Positions 44,218-53,482 of a stretch of DNA of 64,000 nucleotides are shown here, one piece after another. Under the pieces are notes generated by a model. The model searched no databases and was not told where the DNA came from. It saw only the letters and a program-made list of their open reading frames with translations. Numbering within the stretch: the first letter of the stretch is position 1; each line of letters opens with the position of its first letter. The stretch is from Pseudobacter sp. (GTDB lineage Bacteria > Bacteroidota > Bacteroidia > Chitinophagales > Chitinophagaceae), in the NCBI GenBank assembly GCA_017849455.1, contig JAFIGX010000003.1:124001-188000 (forward strand). The letters run 5' to 3'. The position numbers and the translations under genes are program-made.

Positions 44218-46161
44218 TTATTTAGGTAATCCTTTTACTACGGCTTCGTTGATCACAATGGGATATTTTTTCTTCAGTTCCCCAATCCATTTGTTTTCCA
44301 GCGTTACCTGGTAATCATTGATCACGAAGCCACGCGCATCTGCAAAATTCCGGGGCTCCCGCTCACGATGTACCTGTACTATATAAGCGAAGGAGACGGT
44401 GTTGTCCGTTTCGTTTTTTACATTGGCGTTGGTGAGGCCCGGTGTGAAACTGGTGCGCTCCAGTACAGGAATCTGCCCCAGTTCGAAGCGGCCGGAATCC
44501 GCCTGCAGTGTGCCATTGCTGGCATCCACCATTTTTTTCCATTGGCTGGCGCCTGCCTGTAGCTTTTGTCTTGCATCAGTGGCAGCAGCCTCATTGCTGG
44601 CAGTAAAAATAATGGCATCGGCACTTGCTTCCCACCAGTAATTATTTTTATGGGCCTGGAAATATTTTTGTAGCCCAATGCTGTCCGTCGCTGCTACTTC
44701 CCATATTTTTCTCTGCATGATCTCGAATAAAAGATTGCCTTCTTTGAATTCATGCAACTGGTAGGCAAAATCTGCATTGTATTCTTCGAGATGGGTTCGA
44801 TAATAATCAAAAGCGCTTCGCTCGATGAATTCATCCATCAATTGTTTGTGTGGTCTCGAACGCGTATTCGCCAGCCGGAGCATGGATTCCAGGTACGATC
44901 TCCAGTCTTTGACACGCATGGTCTGTTTAGTAAAAGAAAAAAGCGGTGTGTTTTCCGTAAGCGTCATTTTCGGGAGGCGCTTCTGGAGCAGGATACTGTC
45001 AGTATACGGATCCAGCTCTTTTTCATTCACGGCGATCTTCTTGAAGCCGGTAAGTTGCAGGATCTTTTTGTACAGGATATTCCTGGCCACCTGCATCCGG
45101 TCGCTTTGCTCTACCTGATTTTTTATCTGGTCGCGCCACTGTTTGGCATCTGTACCATCGGGAACAGGCATACGCTGCAATCTTTTGATGATATGGTACC
45201 CGAATTCAGTAAGAACGGGTTTGCTGATATCGCCGTCTTTTTCCAGTGCGAACGCAGTTGCTTCGAAAGCAGGTTCATAGCTGCCTACGCCGAATTCCTT
45301 CATTTCACCGCCGGCCTGGTAGGAGATATTGTCGCTGCTGAATTGTGCGGCCAGCGCTTTGAAATCGCTACCCTTCAACAGGGCCTGGTAAATGGAATCG
45401 GCCTTTTGGGATAAGGCAGCTTTCTGGGCAGGATTTGCATCCGGCGGGATACCCAGCAGTATTTGAGCTGTCCTGATCCTGCCGATCGCTTTTCGTTCAC
45501 CGAGGTTCTTGAAAATATGGAACCCGATCTTGCTGCGGATCTTGCCTGTTTTTCCCGGAGCCAGTGAATAGACCAGTGTTTCCAGGTCGTACGGCAATAC
45601 CAGAGCGGTGATATAACCGAGGTCGCCCTGGTTGTTCTTAACGGCCGGATCTTCCGAGTAGCGGAGGGCGGTCTGCCCGAAATCTTCCCCGCGTTGAAGG
45701 GCTGCCATCGCTTCATCGATCTTATCGGAAGCCTGTTTCAATTCTCCTGCAGTAGCATTTTCCCTGGCGGCGACAAAGATGTGCGCCAGGTGGATATCCT
45801 TCCTGCTGCGCTCCATTGCTTCGTCGACCAACAGGTTCACACTGGTCTCATCGTTCATATAATTTTCCACCACCTGGTTGCGGAAGCTGTTCAACTCCGC
45901 CAGTTGGGTGGGCAGGGTGTCGAGCTTCATATCGAGCGCTGCCTGCACTTTTATTTTGAAACGTGTATACAGTTCGAGGTATTCGCGGTATGATTTGTCG
46001 GTGGGTTGTTCGCCTGTATTGTTCTTGTTATAGGCTTTGAGGAATTCATTCCTGGTCACAGGCTTATTGCCATACGTAAAGATCGTTTGTGCCTGAACGG
46101 TAGAAACGGTTACAAAGGCAGTGATTAAGGAAGCGGCCGTGGTTAGTCTTAGGAAAGGCAT
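44218..46161 (-). CDS. SurA-like periplasmic peptidyl-prolyl isomerase/chaperone
   Basis: 647 residues with a signal peptide (LITAFVTVSTVQAQ). The N-terminal helical region is followed by two parvulin-type domains (about 120-215 with HLAHIFVAARENATAGE and YSEDPAVKNNQGDLGYI; about 225-330 with RTAQILLGIPPDANPAQ and FGVGSYEPAFEATAF), then a long helical tail. Such proteins assist outer-membrane protein folding. The gene begins 4 bases after the TlpA-like gene ends, so the two are one operon. Longer than E. coli SurA because of the C-terminal part. Confidence 0.88.
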   Translation of the reverse strand: MPFLRLTTAASLITAFVTVSTVQAQTIFTYGNKPVTRNEFLKAYNKNNTGEQPTDKSYREYLELYTRFKIKVQAALDMKLDTLPTQLAELNSFRNQVVENYMNDETSVNLLVDEAMERSRKDIHLAHIFVAARENATAGELKQASDKIDEAMAALQRGEDFGQTALRYSEDPAVKNNQGDLGYITALVLPYDLETLVYSLAPGKTGKIRSKIGFHIFKNLGERKAIGRIRTAQILLGIPPDANPAQKAALSQKADSIYQALLKGSDFKALAAQFSSDNISYQAGGEMKEFGVGSYEPAFEATAFALEKDGDISKPVLTEFGYHIIKRLQRMPVPDGTDAKQWRDQIKNQVEQSDRMQVARNILYKKILQLTGFKKIAVNEKELDPYTDSILLQKRLPKMTLTENTPLFSFTKQTMRVKDWRSYLESMLRLANTRSRPHKQLMDEFIERSAFDYYRTHLEEYNADFAYQLHEFKEGNLLFEIMQRKIWEVAATDSIGLQKYFQAHKNNYWWEASADAIIFTASNEAAATDARQKLQAGASQWKKMVDASNGTLQADSGRFELGQIPVLERTSFTPGLTNANVKNETDNTVSFAYIVQVHREREPRNFADARGFVINDYQVTLENKWIGELKKKYPIVINEAVVKGLPK

Positions 46162-46165
46162 ATTG

Positions 46166-47605
46166 TTACCTGTTTTTTGGGTTGTTCAGCTTGAGGTTGA
46201 TCACTTCGTCCATCTGGAGATAATCGAGCTTCTTGGCTACGATACGTTTTTCTTTGTCGAGCAGGTAGAGGACCGGCGTTTGGTACACATCATAGAGCTG
46301 CCGGTATCCGGGCCGGCCTGCGGCATTGTCTTCCTGCTCCTGGGAGGGCAACTGGTAAACGTGGACCCAGTCTTTCAGATGGTTGGCGCGGATAAACTGC
46401 AGCCAGTTATCTTTCCCACCATCCACCATCACTCCGTAGATCTTCACTCCCTGTTGTTTCCATTTTGCCTGATAGATGGAATCCAATTTGGGCACTACTT
46501 CTTTACAATGGCTGCAGGTGGGGTCCCAGAAGCAGATCACGGTGAGATCGGCCTGCACATTGTAGAGGGGCATGGCCTTGTTGAGGGTATCTACCATCTG
46601 CATATTGGCGCCGGGCCTGCCGATCTGGTTCGCCATCAGGCTATAGGCCCTTTTGGTCATGTAATCCTTATACTGCTGGGTGAAAAAATCCGCCTGCCCG
46701 GTATTGATGAATTTCTCGAAGAGATGAACGAACACGGCATCCTGCCCCATGTATGGTGGGTTGATGTATTGCTGCACGAAATGCACGAGCAGGTATTTGA
46801 ACATTTCCTTGTTGCTCCTTGCGTAGAGCAGCATGTAATCTGCTTCCTTGCTGATGGAATCGGGATGTGGCGCCACGAGGTCCCTGAAATATTTTTCCAG
46901 TTTGGGCTCGAAGAAAGGAGTTCTTACCAGCCGCCCGTCATTGAATTCAACGCCATCCCAGTAATGTGATTTGAAATACCGGTAGGCATAACTGGAATCG
47001 TATTTACCGCCGGGATGTTTGGCAGCGGGCGGCACCACGGGCTCGCGCATGGCCTGCAGCAGGGCGGCGAGAAGGGATTCGGGATGCTTTTTCACGAGAC
47101 TGTCGCGGTACTCCTGCATCCTTTTCCCGATCGACTGCATCCTTGCCGTAATAGCGGCCGAATCTTTCTTCGATCCTGCGCCCGCCAGTTCCGCATTGGC
47201 CTTATTCACGGCCATGCCCGTTTGGTTGGCGAATTTGGTATATGACTGGAACAGGGTATTATCGGATGAACCGGTGAAGACCACGCCGGCCGGCAGCGTA
47301 GCGGAATCGGCCTGGATGGAGAAATGCTGTTGCTGATCGATGAGCAGTTCCAGCAGGATCTCCTTGCGGGGCGATACGATAAAATAGATGCCGCCGGGCA
47401 GGGATTCCTTACCGCTGAAGACACCTTTGCTATCGGCATCGAGCTGTACCGAATCGGCCAGGGCTTTCATCTTACCATAATAATACCCGAGATAGATCCA
47501 TGAATTTTTATATGGCTTCAGGGTAACAGGGATCCTGTAACCGGACTGAGCGATGACCGGCAGCACGGAGATCAGGACGATAGCCAGTGATAATACCTTT
47601 TTCAT
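46166..47605 (-). CDS. TlpA-like periplasmic thioredoxin-fold protein
   Basis: 479 residues. Signal peptide (LSLAIVLISVLPVIAQ), an N-terminal DUF4369/DUF5106-like region, and a C-terminal thioredoxin fold with CxxC at about 364/367 (CFWDPTCSHCKEVVP) and a DKEKRIVAKKLDY strand near the end. Probably a membrane-facing thiol-disulfide oxidoreductase. It is encoded 4 bases upstream of the SurA-like chaperone, which fits joint work on exported protein folding. Its upstream region holds repeat B2. Confidence 0.87.
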   Translation of the reverse strand: MKKVLSLAIVLISVLPVIAQSGYRIPVTLKPYKNSWIYLGYYYGKMKALADSVQLDADSKGVFSGKESLPGGIYFIVSPRKEILLELLIDQQQHFSIQADSATLPAGVVFTGSSDNTLFQSYTKFANQTGMAVNKANAELAGAGSKKDSAAITARMQSIGKRMQEYRDSLVKKHPESLLAALLQAMREPVVPPAAKHPGGKYDSSYAYRYFKSHYWDGVEFNDGRLVRTPFFEPKLEKYFRDLVAPHPDSISKEADYMLLYARSNKEMFKYLLVHFVQQYINPPYMGQDAVFVHLFEKFINTGQADFFTQQYKDYMTKRAYSLMANQIGRPGANMQMVDTLNKAMPLYNVQADLTVICFWDPTCSHCKEVVPKLDSIYQAKWKQQGVKIYGVMVDGGKDNWLQFIRANHLKDWVHVYQLPSQEQEDNAAGRPGYRQLYDVYQTPVLYLLDKEKRIVAKKLDYLQMDEVINLKLNNPKNR

Positions 47606-47709
47606 GATGGCTGATAACGGAATAGAGACCTAAAATATTGAAAATAGATGGCGGAACTTGTTAACCGGTTGCGAAGATATTGCAATAATTAAGATGGTTT
47701 CGCACAAAG

Positions 47710-47933
47710 ATTCAGTGTTTGCCACTAAGACACGAAGGCACAAAGGAAACGAAGATGTATTTCGAAACCAACAACCTACCAATTTATCAGCCTTCCTTTG
47801 TGCCTTAATAAAGGGACCAATATCAAAAAAAATTGGACTCTTTATCAAGGCACAAAGGCGCCTTCGGTGGCGATGGTTAAATTTTACACTTCCTATCCTT
47901 TGTGCCTTCGTGTCTTAGTGGCAAACACTGAAT
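47710..47933. repeat. family B nested palindromic element, copy B2 (perfect outer arms)
   Basis: Outer arms 47710-47747 and 47896-47933 are perfect 38-base reverse complements. Inside lies a second inverted repeat of about 27 bases with three differences (around CCTTTGTGCCTTAATAAAG and CTTTATCAAGGCACAAAGG). The last base of the right arm is the first base of the YceI stop codon on the other strand. The element fills most of the 327-base gap between YceI and the TlpA-like gene; nothing else is seen in the gap. Confidence 0.9.
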
Positions 47934-48574
47934 TACTTCACCTCATTCAGCTCGATATTCACCGTAACGGCAACATCTTTGCTAACGGTGAGGCCACCGG
48001 CTTCAGTGAGCCTGTTCCATTTCAGGCCGAAGTCGAAGCGGTTGATGGTGGTCTTCGCTTTGAACCCTGCTTTGGCGCCACGTTGTGAATTGAGCGTGCC
48101 TCCATAAGTAACGTCGAAAGAAACGGGCTTGGTAATATCACGAACGGTGAGGTTGCCGTCGAGCTTGTATTTGTTATCGCCAAGCGGTTTGAAGGAAGTG
48201 CTTTCGAATTTGATCTGCGGGAATTTGTCGGCCGCAAAAAAATCTTCCCCTTTGAGGTGTTTATCGCGGTTCTCATTGTCGGTGTTGATCGAATTCACGT
48301 CTACGGTGAATACGATCTTTGCATCCGAAAAATCAGGTTTGGTATGTTCGAAGGTACCATCGAAGTTCTTGAAAGAACCATCCACTTCAGAAACTACCAT
48401 GTGGGTTACGGTAAAGCGCAGGTTGGAATGTGACTTGTCGAGGGCCCATTTGGTAGCCAGTTTATTCGACTGAGCGGAGGTTTGTTTCGATACAGGCTCA
48501 CCTGATCTTGTAAAGGCGGTTAAAATAGCACCGGAGGCCAATAAGATGGCAGCGGCTGCAATAATTCTCTTCAT
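47933..48574 (-). CDS. YceI-family lipocalin-like exported protein
   Basis: 213 residues. N-terminal signal or anchor (IIAAAAILLASGAILTAF), then the YceI pattern: WALDKSHSNLRFTVTHMV, VDVNSINTDNENRDKHLKGEDFF and FPQIKFESTSFK, with the late TINRFDFGLKWN. YceI proteins bind polyisoprenoid or similar lipids in a lipocalin-like barrel. A -7-like TATCTTTA lies upstream on the same strand. Confidence 0.93.
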   Translation of the reverse strand: MKRIIAAAAILLASGAILTAFTRSGEPVSKQTSAQSNKLATKWALDKSHSNLRFTVTHMVVSEVDGSFKNFDGTFEHTKPDFSDAKIVFTVDVNSINTDNENRDKHLKGEDFFAADKFPQIKFESTSFKPLGDNKYKLDGNLTVRDITKPVSFDVTYGGTLNSQRGAKAGFKAKTTINRFDFGLKWNRLTEAGGLTVSKDVAVTVNIELNEVK

Positions 48575-48704
48575 GTTTGTAGTTGATTTAGCGTTTAAAC
48601 ATTAATAAAGATAATAAATAATTTACGGGTGTTCACTATTTTGCAATATAACCCTATTTAATTCGTTCTCAGAACTCGAATAGCTTATTATGCTATATAG
48701 ACGT

Positions 48705-48720
48705 TGTTTGAAATCAAACA
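48705..48720. promoter_or_regulatory. small palindrome upstream of the glycosyltransferase operon
   Basis: TGTTTGA-AA-TCAAACA, 7-base arms. It sits within the 247-base gap between divergent YceI and the glycosyltransferase gene. Could be an operator; no second copy seen. The rest of this gap shows no gene. Confidence 0.25.
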
Positions 48721-48821
48721 CTTGCACAATCAGTGTTTAGTTATTAAGTTGCGGCGTTATTCAACCATTCATCACCTTTAATTGGTTCGACCCTATCATA
48801 CAAAACAACTCTTGAACAGAC

Positions 48822-49547
48822 ATGCAGCCATTTAAAAAGCTCTCCATTGTGATCCCGGCATATAATGAAGGGCCCACCATTCATCATATCCTCGACAGGA
48901 TCGCTGAGGTACAATTGCTCAATAACATACAGAAAGAATTGATCATCGTGAACGATTGTTCGAAAGACAATACCGAAGAGGCTATCCAGCGATATATGGC
49001 CGACCACCCGGAGCAGGACATCAGGTATTTCAAACATGAAGTGAATATGGGCAAAGGGGCCGCGCTCCATACCGGCATCTCCAAGGCCACCGGTGAATAT
49101 ACCGTGATCCAGGATGCCGACCTGGAATATGATCCGGAGGAGTTCAATATCCTGATCAAACCTGTACTGCGCGGCTTTGCGGATGTGGTATTCGGCTCCC
49201 GCTTTCTCGGTGGCAATTCGCACCGCATCCTCTTTTTCTGGCACTCGATCGGCAATAAAGTGCTCACTACCCTGTCGAATATATTCACCAACCTGAACCT
49301 AACGGACATGGAGACCTGCTATAAGCTGTTCCGTACACCTATCATTCAATCCCTTACATTGAAGGAGAAGAGGTTCGGCTTCGAGCCGGAGGTAACGGCA
49401 AAGATCGCGCGGGTGCCTGATATCCGCATTTATGAGGTAGGCATCTCCTATTACGGCCGTACTTATGCGGAAGGCAAGAAGATCAACTGGAAAGATGGGT
49501 TCCGCGCCATTTACTGTATCCTGAAATACAACATCTTTGCCCGATGA
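48822..49547 (+). CDS. family 2 glycosyltransferase (dolichol-phosphate-mannose-synthase-like)
   Basis: 241 residues, GT-A fold. LSIVIPAYNEGPTIHHIL at the start, IIVNDCSKDNTEE, the DXD-type QDADLEYDPEEF near 100, and the late METCYKLFRTP and GISYYGRTYAEGKKI typical of transferases that move a sugar to a lipid carrier. No C-terminal membrane spans. Its end overlaps the methyltransferase gene by 4 bases (ATGA), the first junction of a three-gene operon. Confidence 0.92.
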   Translation: MQPFKKLSIVIPAYNEGPTIHHILDRIAEVQLLNNIQKELIIVNDCSKDNTEEAIQRYMADHPEQDIRYFKHEVNMGKGAALHTGISKATGEYTVIQDADLEYDPEEFNILIKPVLRGFADVVFGSRFLGGNSHRILFFWHSIGNKVLTTLSNIFTNLNLTDMETCYKLFRTPIIQSLTLKEKRFGFEPEVTAKIARVPDIRIYEVGISYYGRTYAEGKKINWKDGFRAIYCILKYNIFAR

Positions 49548-50287
49548 CGGCAACAGAACACAAGCATAGCACAGACCCTGCCGGATTACAGACCCTGGAA
49601 CAATTTGCCGCTGCAGGCCATTTCAACCGCTGGCTATTTCAAACGATACGACCCTGGTGCAAAGGCCATCTGCTGGAAGTAGGCAGCGGTATCGGTAACC
49701 TTTCTTCGTTTTTCCTGGAAAACCAATTCATGCTTACCGCCAGTGATCTGCGGGAGGAATACTGTCGAATCCTGCAACAAAAATTCGGCGGTCACCCGCA
49801 GCTGGAAGGCGTTGTACACCTCGATCTGTCGGAGCCCGGTATTACGTCAAACCGGCCGGAACTGGCCAACAGGTTCGATACGATCATTGCACTCAACGTG
49901 GTAGAGCATATCGAAGATGATTCGCTCGCCATTCTCAATTGCAGGCAAATGCTGAAACCCGGTGGCCACCTGGTGGTTTTGGTGCCGGCCTGGCAATTCC
50001 TGTATAACCAGTTCGACAAAGAGCTGGGACATTTTAAACGATATACCCGGAGATCGCTGAAAGCCTTGCTGGCACAGCAACAGCTTGAAGTGACCGGCAG
50101 CCGCTATTTCAATGCCGTTGGCATCATCGGCTGGTGGCTCGATGGCACACTGCTCCGGAAAAGAATGATCCCGCCCAAACAATTACAGGTATTCAATAAG
50201 CTGGTGCCCCTGGTCCGCTGTATCGATACGCTTAGCTTCAATGCCATTGGGCTATCCGTGATCGCAGCAGGCCGCAAACCAATATAA
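49544..50287 (+). CDS. class I SAM-dependent methyltransferase
   Basis: 247 residues. Motif I LLEVGSGIGNLSSF (about 43-56), the acidic end of strand 2 ASDLREEYC, and IALNVVEHIEDD followed by LKPGGHLVVLVP. Sits between a sugar transferase and a membrane protein with 4- and 11-base junctions, so it may modify a lipid-linked sugar or polysaccharide. Actual substrate unknown. Confidence 0.9.
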   Translation: MTATEHKHSTDPAGLQTLEQFAAAGHFNRWLFQTIRPWCKGHLLEVGSGIGNLSSFFLENQFMLTASDLREEYCRILQQKFGGHPQLEGVVHLDLSEPGITSNRPELANRFDTIIALNVVEHIEDDSLAILNCRQMLKPGGHLVVLVPAWQFLYNQFDKELGHFKRYTRRSLKALLAQQQLEVTGSRYFNAVGIIGWWLDGTLLRKRMIPPKQLQVFNKLVPLVRCIDTLSFNAIGLSVIAAGRKPI

Positions 50288-50298
50288 ACAACGCTCGT

Positions 50299-51576
50299 AT
50301 GAATGCTATCGCCCCCGTGAACCCGGGCATGAACAAGCCTTTCAGGCTGCTGACCATCCTGCTGGTGCTGGTATACCTGGCAGGCTGCTTCACACCCCTG
50401 CATATCCATTTCGATTCCATCCGGTATTTCAATATCAAGGATTGCCTGGAACATGGATGCCCGCCGGATTCCTTTGCCGCCACAGATTACCTGCCTTATG
50501 GCTATACCGGCCTGCTCATCGGTTTATCGAAACTCGGCATCCTGCACTCCTTCACTATCATCCTGGTGAATTGCCTCTACCTCTTTGCAGGATTGTATTT
50601 CGTGCAAAAAATATTCGGCCCCCTGATCAATCCATTCCTGTATGTAACGGTGGCCTTGTTGAGTTGGACGGTGATCAAGTTCGTAGCGCATCCCCTATCG
50701 GAAATGCAATACATTTTTTTCTCCATGGCCAGCCTGTACTGTTTTCACCGGTACATAAAAAATAAAAGTTACGGGCAACTGGGGCTCTCTTTCCTATTCG
50801 CCATTCTCACCGTGCTTACACGTGCAGTAGGCATCTCACTGATACCGGCCCTGTTCCTGGGTATCGCCTGGCAGCATCGTGCCGAACTGAAAAGGATCAT
50901 CCAAAAAAATAAAGCTGTACTACTGGTGCTGCTCGTGCTCGCTGTTGTGCTGGCTTTCTTCGCCAAACAGCTAAAGATCCTCGACTATACAAGCCTGTTG
51001 ACAAACCAGCTTCACCATGGCGTTGGTGGGTTCCTGGGCGAGAACCTCAAGAACCATTTCCGGGAACTGGGAGAATTGCTGGTGAATATGCCTTCTTCAA
51101 AATTACTGAACGTGCTTCCTTCACCGGCCGGACTGGTACTTTTCATTGTCCTCGGCATCGGTGTCTTCGCATGGCTTTTGTATCTCCTTTGCACCAAAAA
51201 AAGTGAGGCGCCTTTCCATATCAAGATGTACCTGCTCTTTTATGCGCTCATTATTTTCAACTGGCCCTATTATGATCCGCGCTTCTGGGTGCCGGTATTG
51301 CCATTGATCGTGGCCATCCTGCTGCGCACACCATTCAACAGCCGCCCCCTGCTCAAATGGCTGGGAAGATTGTTCCTGGTCTACTTCATGGCCACCGGCG
51401 CATTTGCCATCGGGTATGCCCTCTATACCGGTTTCAGGAAAGAAGAATTTGCCAAAAAACAAGCGAGCGGTGTTTACCGCAACGAATATGAGCTCTATTT
51501 TTTTGGTAAGGTCCAGAGCGATACAGGCAGGGTGGTGGACCAGAATGTGCTGGATATCCTGAAGAAATACGATTAG
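50299..51576 (+). CDS. polytopic membrane protein, glycosyltransferase-39-like topology
   Basis: 425 residues with about ten hydrophobic spans (for example LLTILLVLVYLAGCF, VLLVLLVLAVVLAFFAK, AGLVLFIVLGIGVFAWLLYLL) and a loop early in the protein (PLHIHFDSIRYFNIKDCL) with an Asp where GT-C enzymes carry their catalytic acid. The overall layout, with YYDPRFWVPVLPLIVAILL near the end, resembles GT-C family mannosyl/arabinosyl transferases that use polyprenyl-phosphate sugars, which the first gene of the operon could supply. Family call is inferred from topology and context. Confidence 0.7.
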   Translation: MNAIAPVNPGMNKPFRLLTILLVLVYLAGCFTPLHIHFDSIRYFNIKDCLEHGCPPDSFAATDYLPYGYTGLLIGLSKLGILHSFTIILVNCLYLFAGLYFVQKIFGPLINPFLYVTVALLSWTVIKFVAHPLSEMQYIFFSMASLYCFHRYIKNKSYGQLGLSFLFAILTVLTRAVGISLIPALFLGIAWQHRAELKRIIQKNKAVLLVLLVLAVVLAFFAKQLKILDYTSLLTNQLHHGVGGFLGENLKNHFRELGELLVNMPSSKLLNVLPSPAGLVLFIVLGIGVFAWLLYLLCTKKSEAPFHIKMYLLFYALIIFNWPYYDPRFWVPVLPLIVAILLRTPFNSRPLLKWLGRLFLVYFMATGAFAIGYALYTGFRKEEFAKKQASGVYRNEYELYFFGKVQSDTGRVVDQNVLDILKKYD

Positions 51577-51610
51577 GGCACTGATAATATCCTCAATCTC
51601 CGGGTTTCGT

Positions 51611-51618
51611 TACTTTTG
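51611..51618 (+). promoter_or_regulatory. -7 promoter element of the aminotransferase gene
   Basis: TACTTTTG, exact match to TAnnTTTG. It would give a leader of about 85 bases containing a 12-codon open frame (51624-51662). Confidence 0.5.
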
Positions 51619-51708
51619 CAATATGAAACGAAGCACGATAAGCCTTTTTCAAACAAGGTGAATCTGCGTAGTTCCATCCGACCAAATTAAAAAACTAAAA
51701 ATATACGG

Positions 51709-52965
51709 ATGAAACTGAGCTATCTTTCCGAAACCCTTATCGGGTCGGAGATCGTGAAATTAGGCGGAGAGATCAAAGAAAAGATCCGGCAGGGCGAAAA
51801 GATTTACAATTTTACGGTGGGTGATTTCGATCCTGCCATCTTCCCGATCCCTCCGGGGCTCGAGAAAGAGATCATCGAAGCGTACCGGCAGCATTTCACC
51901 AATTACCCCGCGGCAGAAGGCAATCTCGATCTGAGAGAAGCCATTTCGGTTTTCCTGAAGGAACGTGAACAATTGCATTATTCACATCCTGAGATCCTGG
52001 TAGCAGCCGGTGGACGGCCCCTGATCTATTCTCTCTTCAGGGCCATCTGTGATAAAGGCGATAAAGTAGTATATGCCGTCCCTTCCTGGAACAATAACCA
52101 CTATGCGCATTTTGTAGGCGCCGAGCATGTGATGGTGGAAGCCAGTCCGGATAATCATTTCATGCCAACGGTAGAGCAACTGCGCCCACATATCAAAGGC
52201 GCTACCCTGCTGGCATTGTGCTCGCCGCAAAACCCAACAGGCACTACTTTCACGAAAGAAGATCTTACGGCCATCTGCGACCTGGTGCTGGAAGAGAATG
52301 CACGCCGCACGGAACAGGAAAAGAAGCTCTACGTCATGTACGACCAGATGTACTGGCATCTCACCTTCGGCAACATCAATCATTATAACCCTGTATCCCT
52401 GCGGCCGGCCATGCATCAATACACCATCTTCATCGATGCCATCAGTAAAGTGTTTGCCGCTACCGGTGTTCGGGTAGGCTGGTCATTCGGTCCCAAGATC
52501 ATCATGGACAAAATGAAAGCCATCCTCAGTCATGTGGGCGCCTGGGCGCCCATGGCCGAACAAAAGGCAGTGGCCAGGTACCTCTACAAAAAAGAAGAGA
52601 TCGATCAGTACCTGCACCAATTCAAATCGGCTATTGAAGCCCGTTTGAGAGGCATCTACGATGGACTGCAACAACTGAAGTCGGAAGGTTTTTCGGTAGA
52701 TGCCATTGCTCCACAGGCCGCCATCTACCTCACCATCAAATTCGACCTCGTGGGCAGGAAAACAAAAACAGGCGCCATCCTGGAAAAGCAAAGTGATGTG
52801 ACCGCTTACCTGCTCAACGAAGCAAAGCTCGCTGTAGTTCCTTTCTATGCATTCGGGGCTTCCACCAGATCGCCCTGGTACAGGCTCAGCGTAGGAACCT
52901 GTAAAATCGAAGAGATCCCTGCCATGATCAGCCAGTTGCGCAATGCACTGAAACAACTGGGATAG
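51709..52965 (+). CDS. class I/II pyridoxal-phosphate aminotransferase
   Basis: 418 residues, fold type I. NFTVGDFDPAIFPIP and FTNYPAAEGNLDLREAIS near the start, CSPQNPTGTTFTKEDL, DQMYWHLTFG, and the PLP lysine in IDAISKVFAATGVRVGW (Lys near residue 250), then the C-terminal Arg in YRLSVGTC. It resembles aspartate/prephenate-type aminotransferases of this phylum; the amino donor cannot be read from sequence. It has its own promoter and a strong terminator after it. Confidence 0.9.
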   Translation: MKLSYLSETLIGSEIVKLGGEIKEKIRQGEKIYNFTVGDFDPAIFPIPPGLEKEIIEAYRQHFTNYPAAEGNLDLREAISVFLKEREQLHYSHPEILVAAGGRPLIYSLFRAICDKGDKVVYAVPSWNNNHYAHFVGAEHVMVEASPDNHFMPTVEQLRPHIKGATLLALCSPQNPTGTTFTKEDLTAICDLVLEENARRTEQEKKLYVMYDQMYWHLTFGNINHYNPVSLRPAMHQYTIFIDAISKVFAATGVRVGWSFGPKIIMDKMKAILSHVGAWAPMAEQKAVARYLYKKEEIDQYLHQFKSAIEARLRGIYDGLQQLKSEGFSVDAIAPQAAIYLTIKFDLVGRKTKTGAILEKQSDVTAYLLNEAKLAVVPFYAFGASTRSPWYRLSVGTCKIEEIPAMISQLRNALKQLG

Positions 52966-52983
52966 CCGGGGAATACATATCAG

Positions 52984-53041
52984 TTAAAAAGCAGAAAGGT
53001 TAACAGGTAGTAAATGACTTGTTAACCTTTCTGCTTTTTAA
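52984..53041. terminator. bidirectional terminator
   Basis: Arms 52984-53005 and 53020-53041 are perfect 22-base reverse complements (TTAAAAAGCAG.. / ..CTGCTTTTTAA) with T-runs in both directions, 18 bases after the aminotransferase stop and 38 bases from the end of the convergent 82-residue gene. It contains GGTTAACAGG but lacks the octamer array of family A. Confidence 0.85.
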
Positions 53042-53078
53042 TGTATTGACTCGAGTAACTATTATCTTTATCCGATCA

Positions 53079-53327
53079 TTAATTTTTATTGCAGATAAAT
53101 ACGAATGGCGTCAACTCTTTCTGATTCGCCAGCTTGCTGATCATACGCGGCTCATGCAGTACCTTATACTTGTTCATATCGAACACTTCATGAGCAACGC
53201 AGAAATTATCGATTGTCTCAAACCGATATAACAACTGGTTCAGTTGCTCCAGCTCATTCTCCATAGCCTTACCATTCAGGTGATCATCTTTCACCAGCAC
53301 AAGCAAATCGCGATTAGGCGTTTTCAT
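53079..53327 (-). CDS. hypothetical 82-residue protein
   Basis: 82 residues, no signal peptide. Visible: LLVLVKDDHLNGKAMENELEQLNQLLYRF, then an SDH-free middle with VAHEVFDMNKYKVLHEPRM and a hydrophobic end TPFVFICNKN. Mixed alpha/beta, slightly acidic. I do not recognise a family. It starts 14 bases after the tiny lipoprotein gene on the same strand and ends before a bidirectional terminator, so the two form a short operon. Confidence 0.6.
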   Translation of the reverse strand: MKTPNRDLLVLVKDDHLNGKAMENELEQLNQLLYRFETIDNFCVAHEVFDMNKYKVLHEPRMISKLANQKELTPFVFICNKN

Positions 53328-53341
53328 TTCTTATTAGGATT

Positions 53342-53482
53342 TTAATAGCCTACAAATCCCTTGTTCAAACCGCAGCCGCATTTTTTTGATGAACCACCCA
53401 TACCTTTACCAGTACTGCAACTGACGACGACAAGACTTGTGAAAATTAACAAAAAAATCAATCTGAAATTCAACTTCTTCAT
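53342..53482 (-). CDS. tiny lipoprotein with a Cys-Gly-rich tail
   Basis: 46 residues from the ATG at 53482 (48 if the ATG at 53488 is used). A typical lipoprotein signal (LIFLLIFTSLVVVSC) leaves a mature peptide of only about 25 residues: STGKGMGGSSKKCGCG, then LNKGFVGY. The two Cys in CGCG could bind metal or form a disulfide. No family recognised. It is followed 14 bases later by the 82-residue gene. Support comes from the clean lipobox, the charged start and the tight spacing. Confidence 0.6.
   Translation of the reverse strand: MKKLNFRLIFLLIFTSLVVVSCSTGKGMGGSSKKCGCGLNKGFVGY

Noticed and set aside
47816..48088. Short frames reading through family B repeats (peptides of the ATKTRRHKG type)
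   Set aside because: They follow the repeat rather than a coding pattern and have no conserved ends; typical spurious ORFs.
52984..53041. Hairpin containing GGTTAACAGG considered as a seventh family A element
   Set aside because: Lacks the octamer period and G-rich centre, and has T-runs on both sides; it is better explained as a bidirectional terminator.
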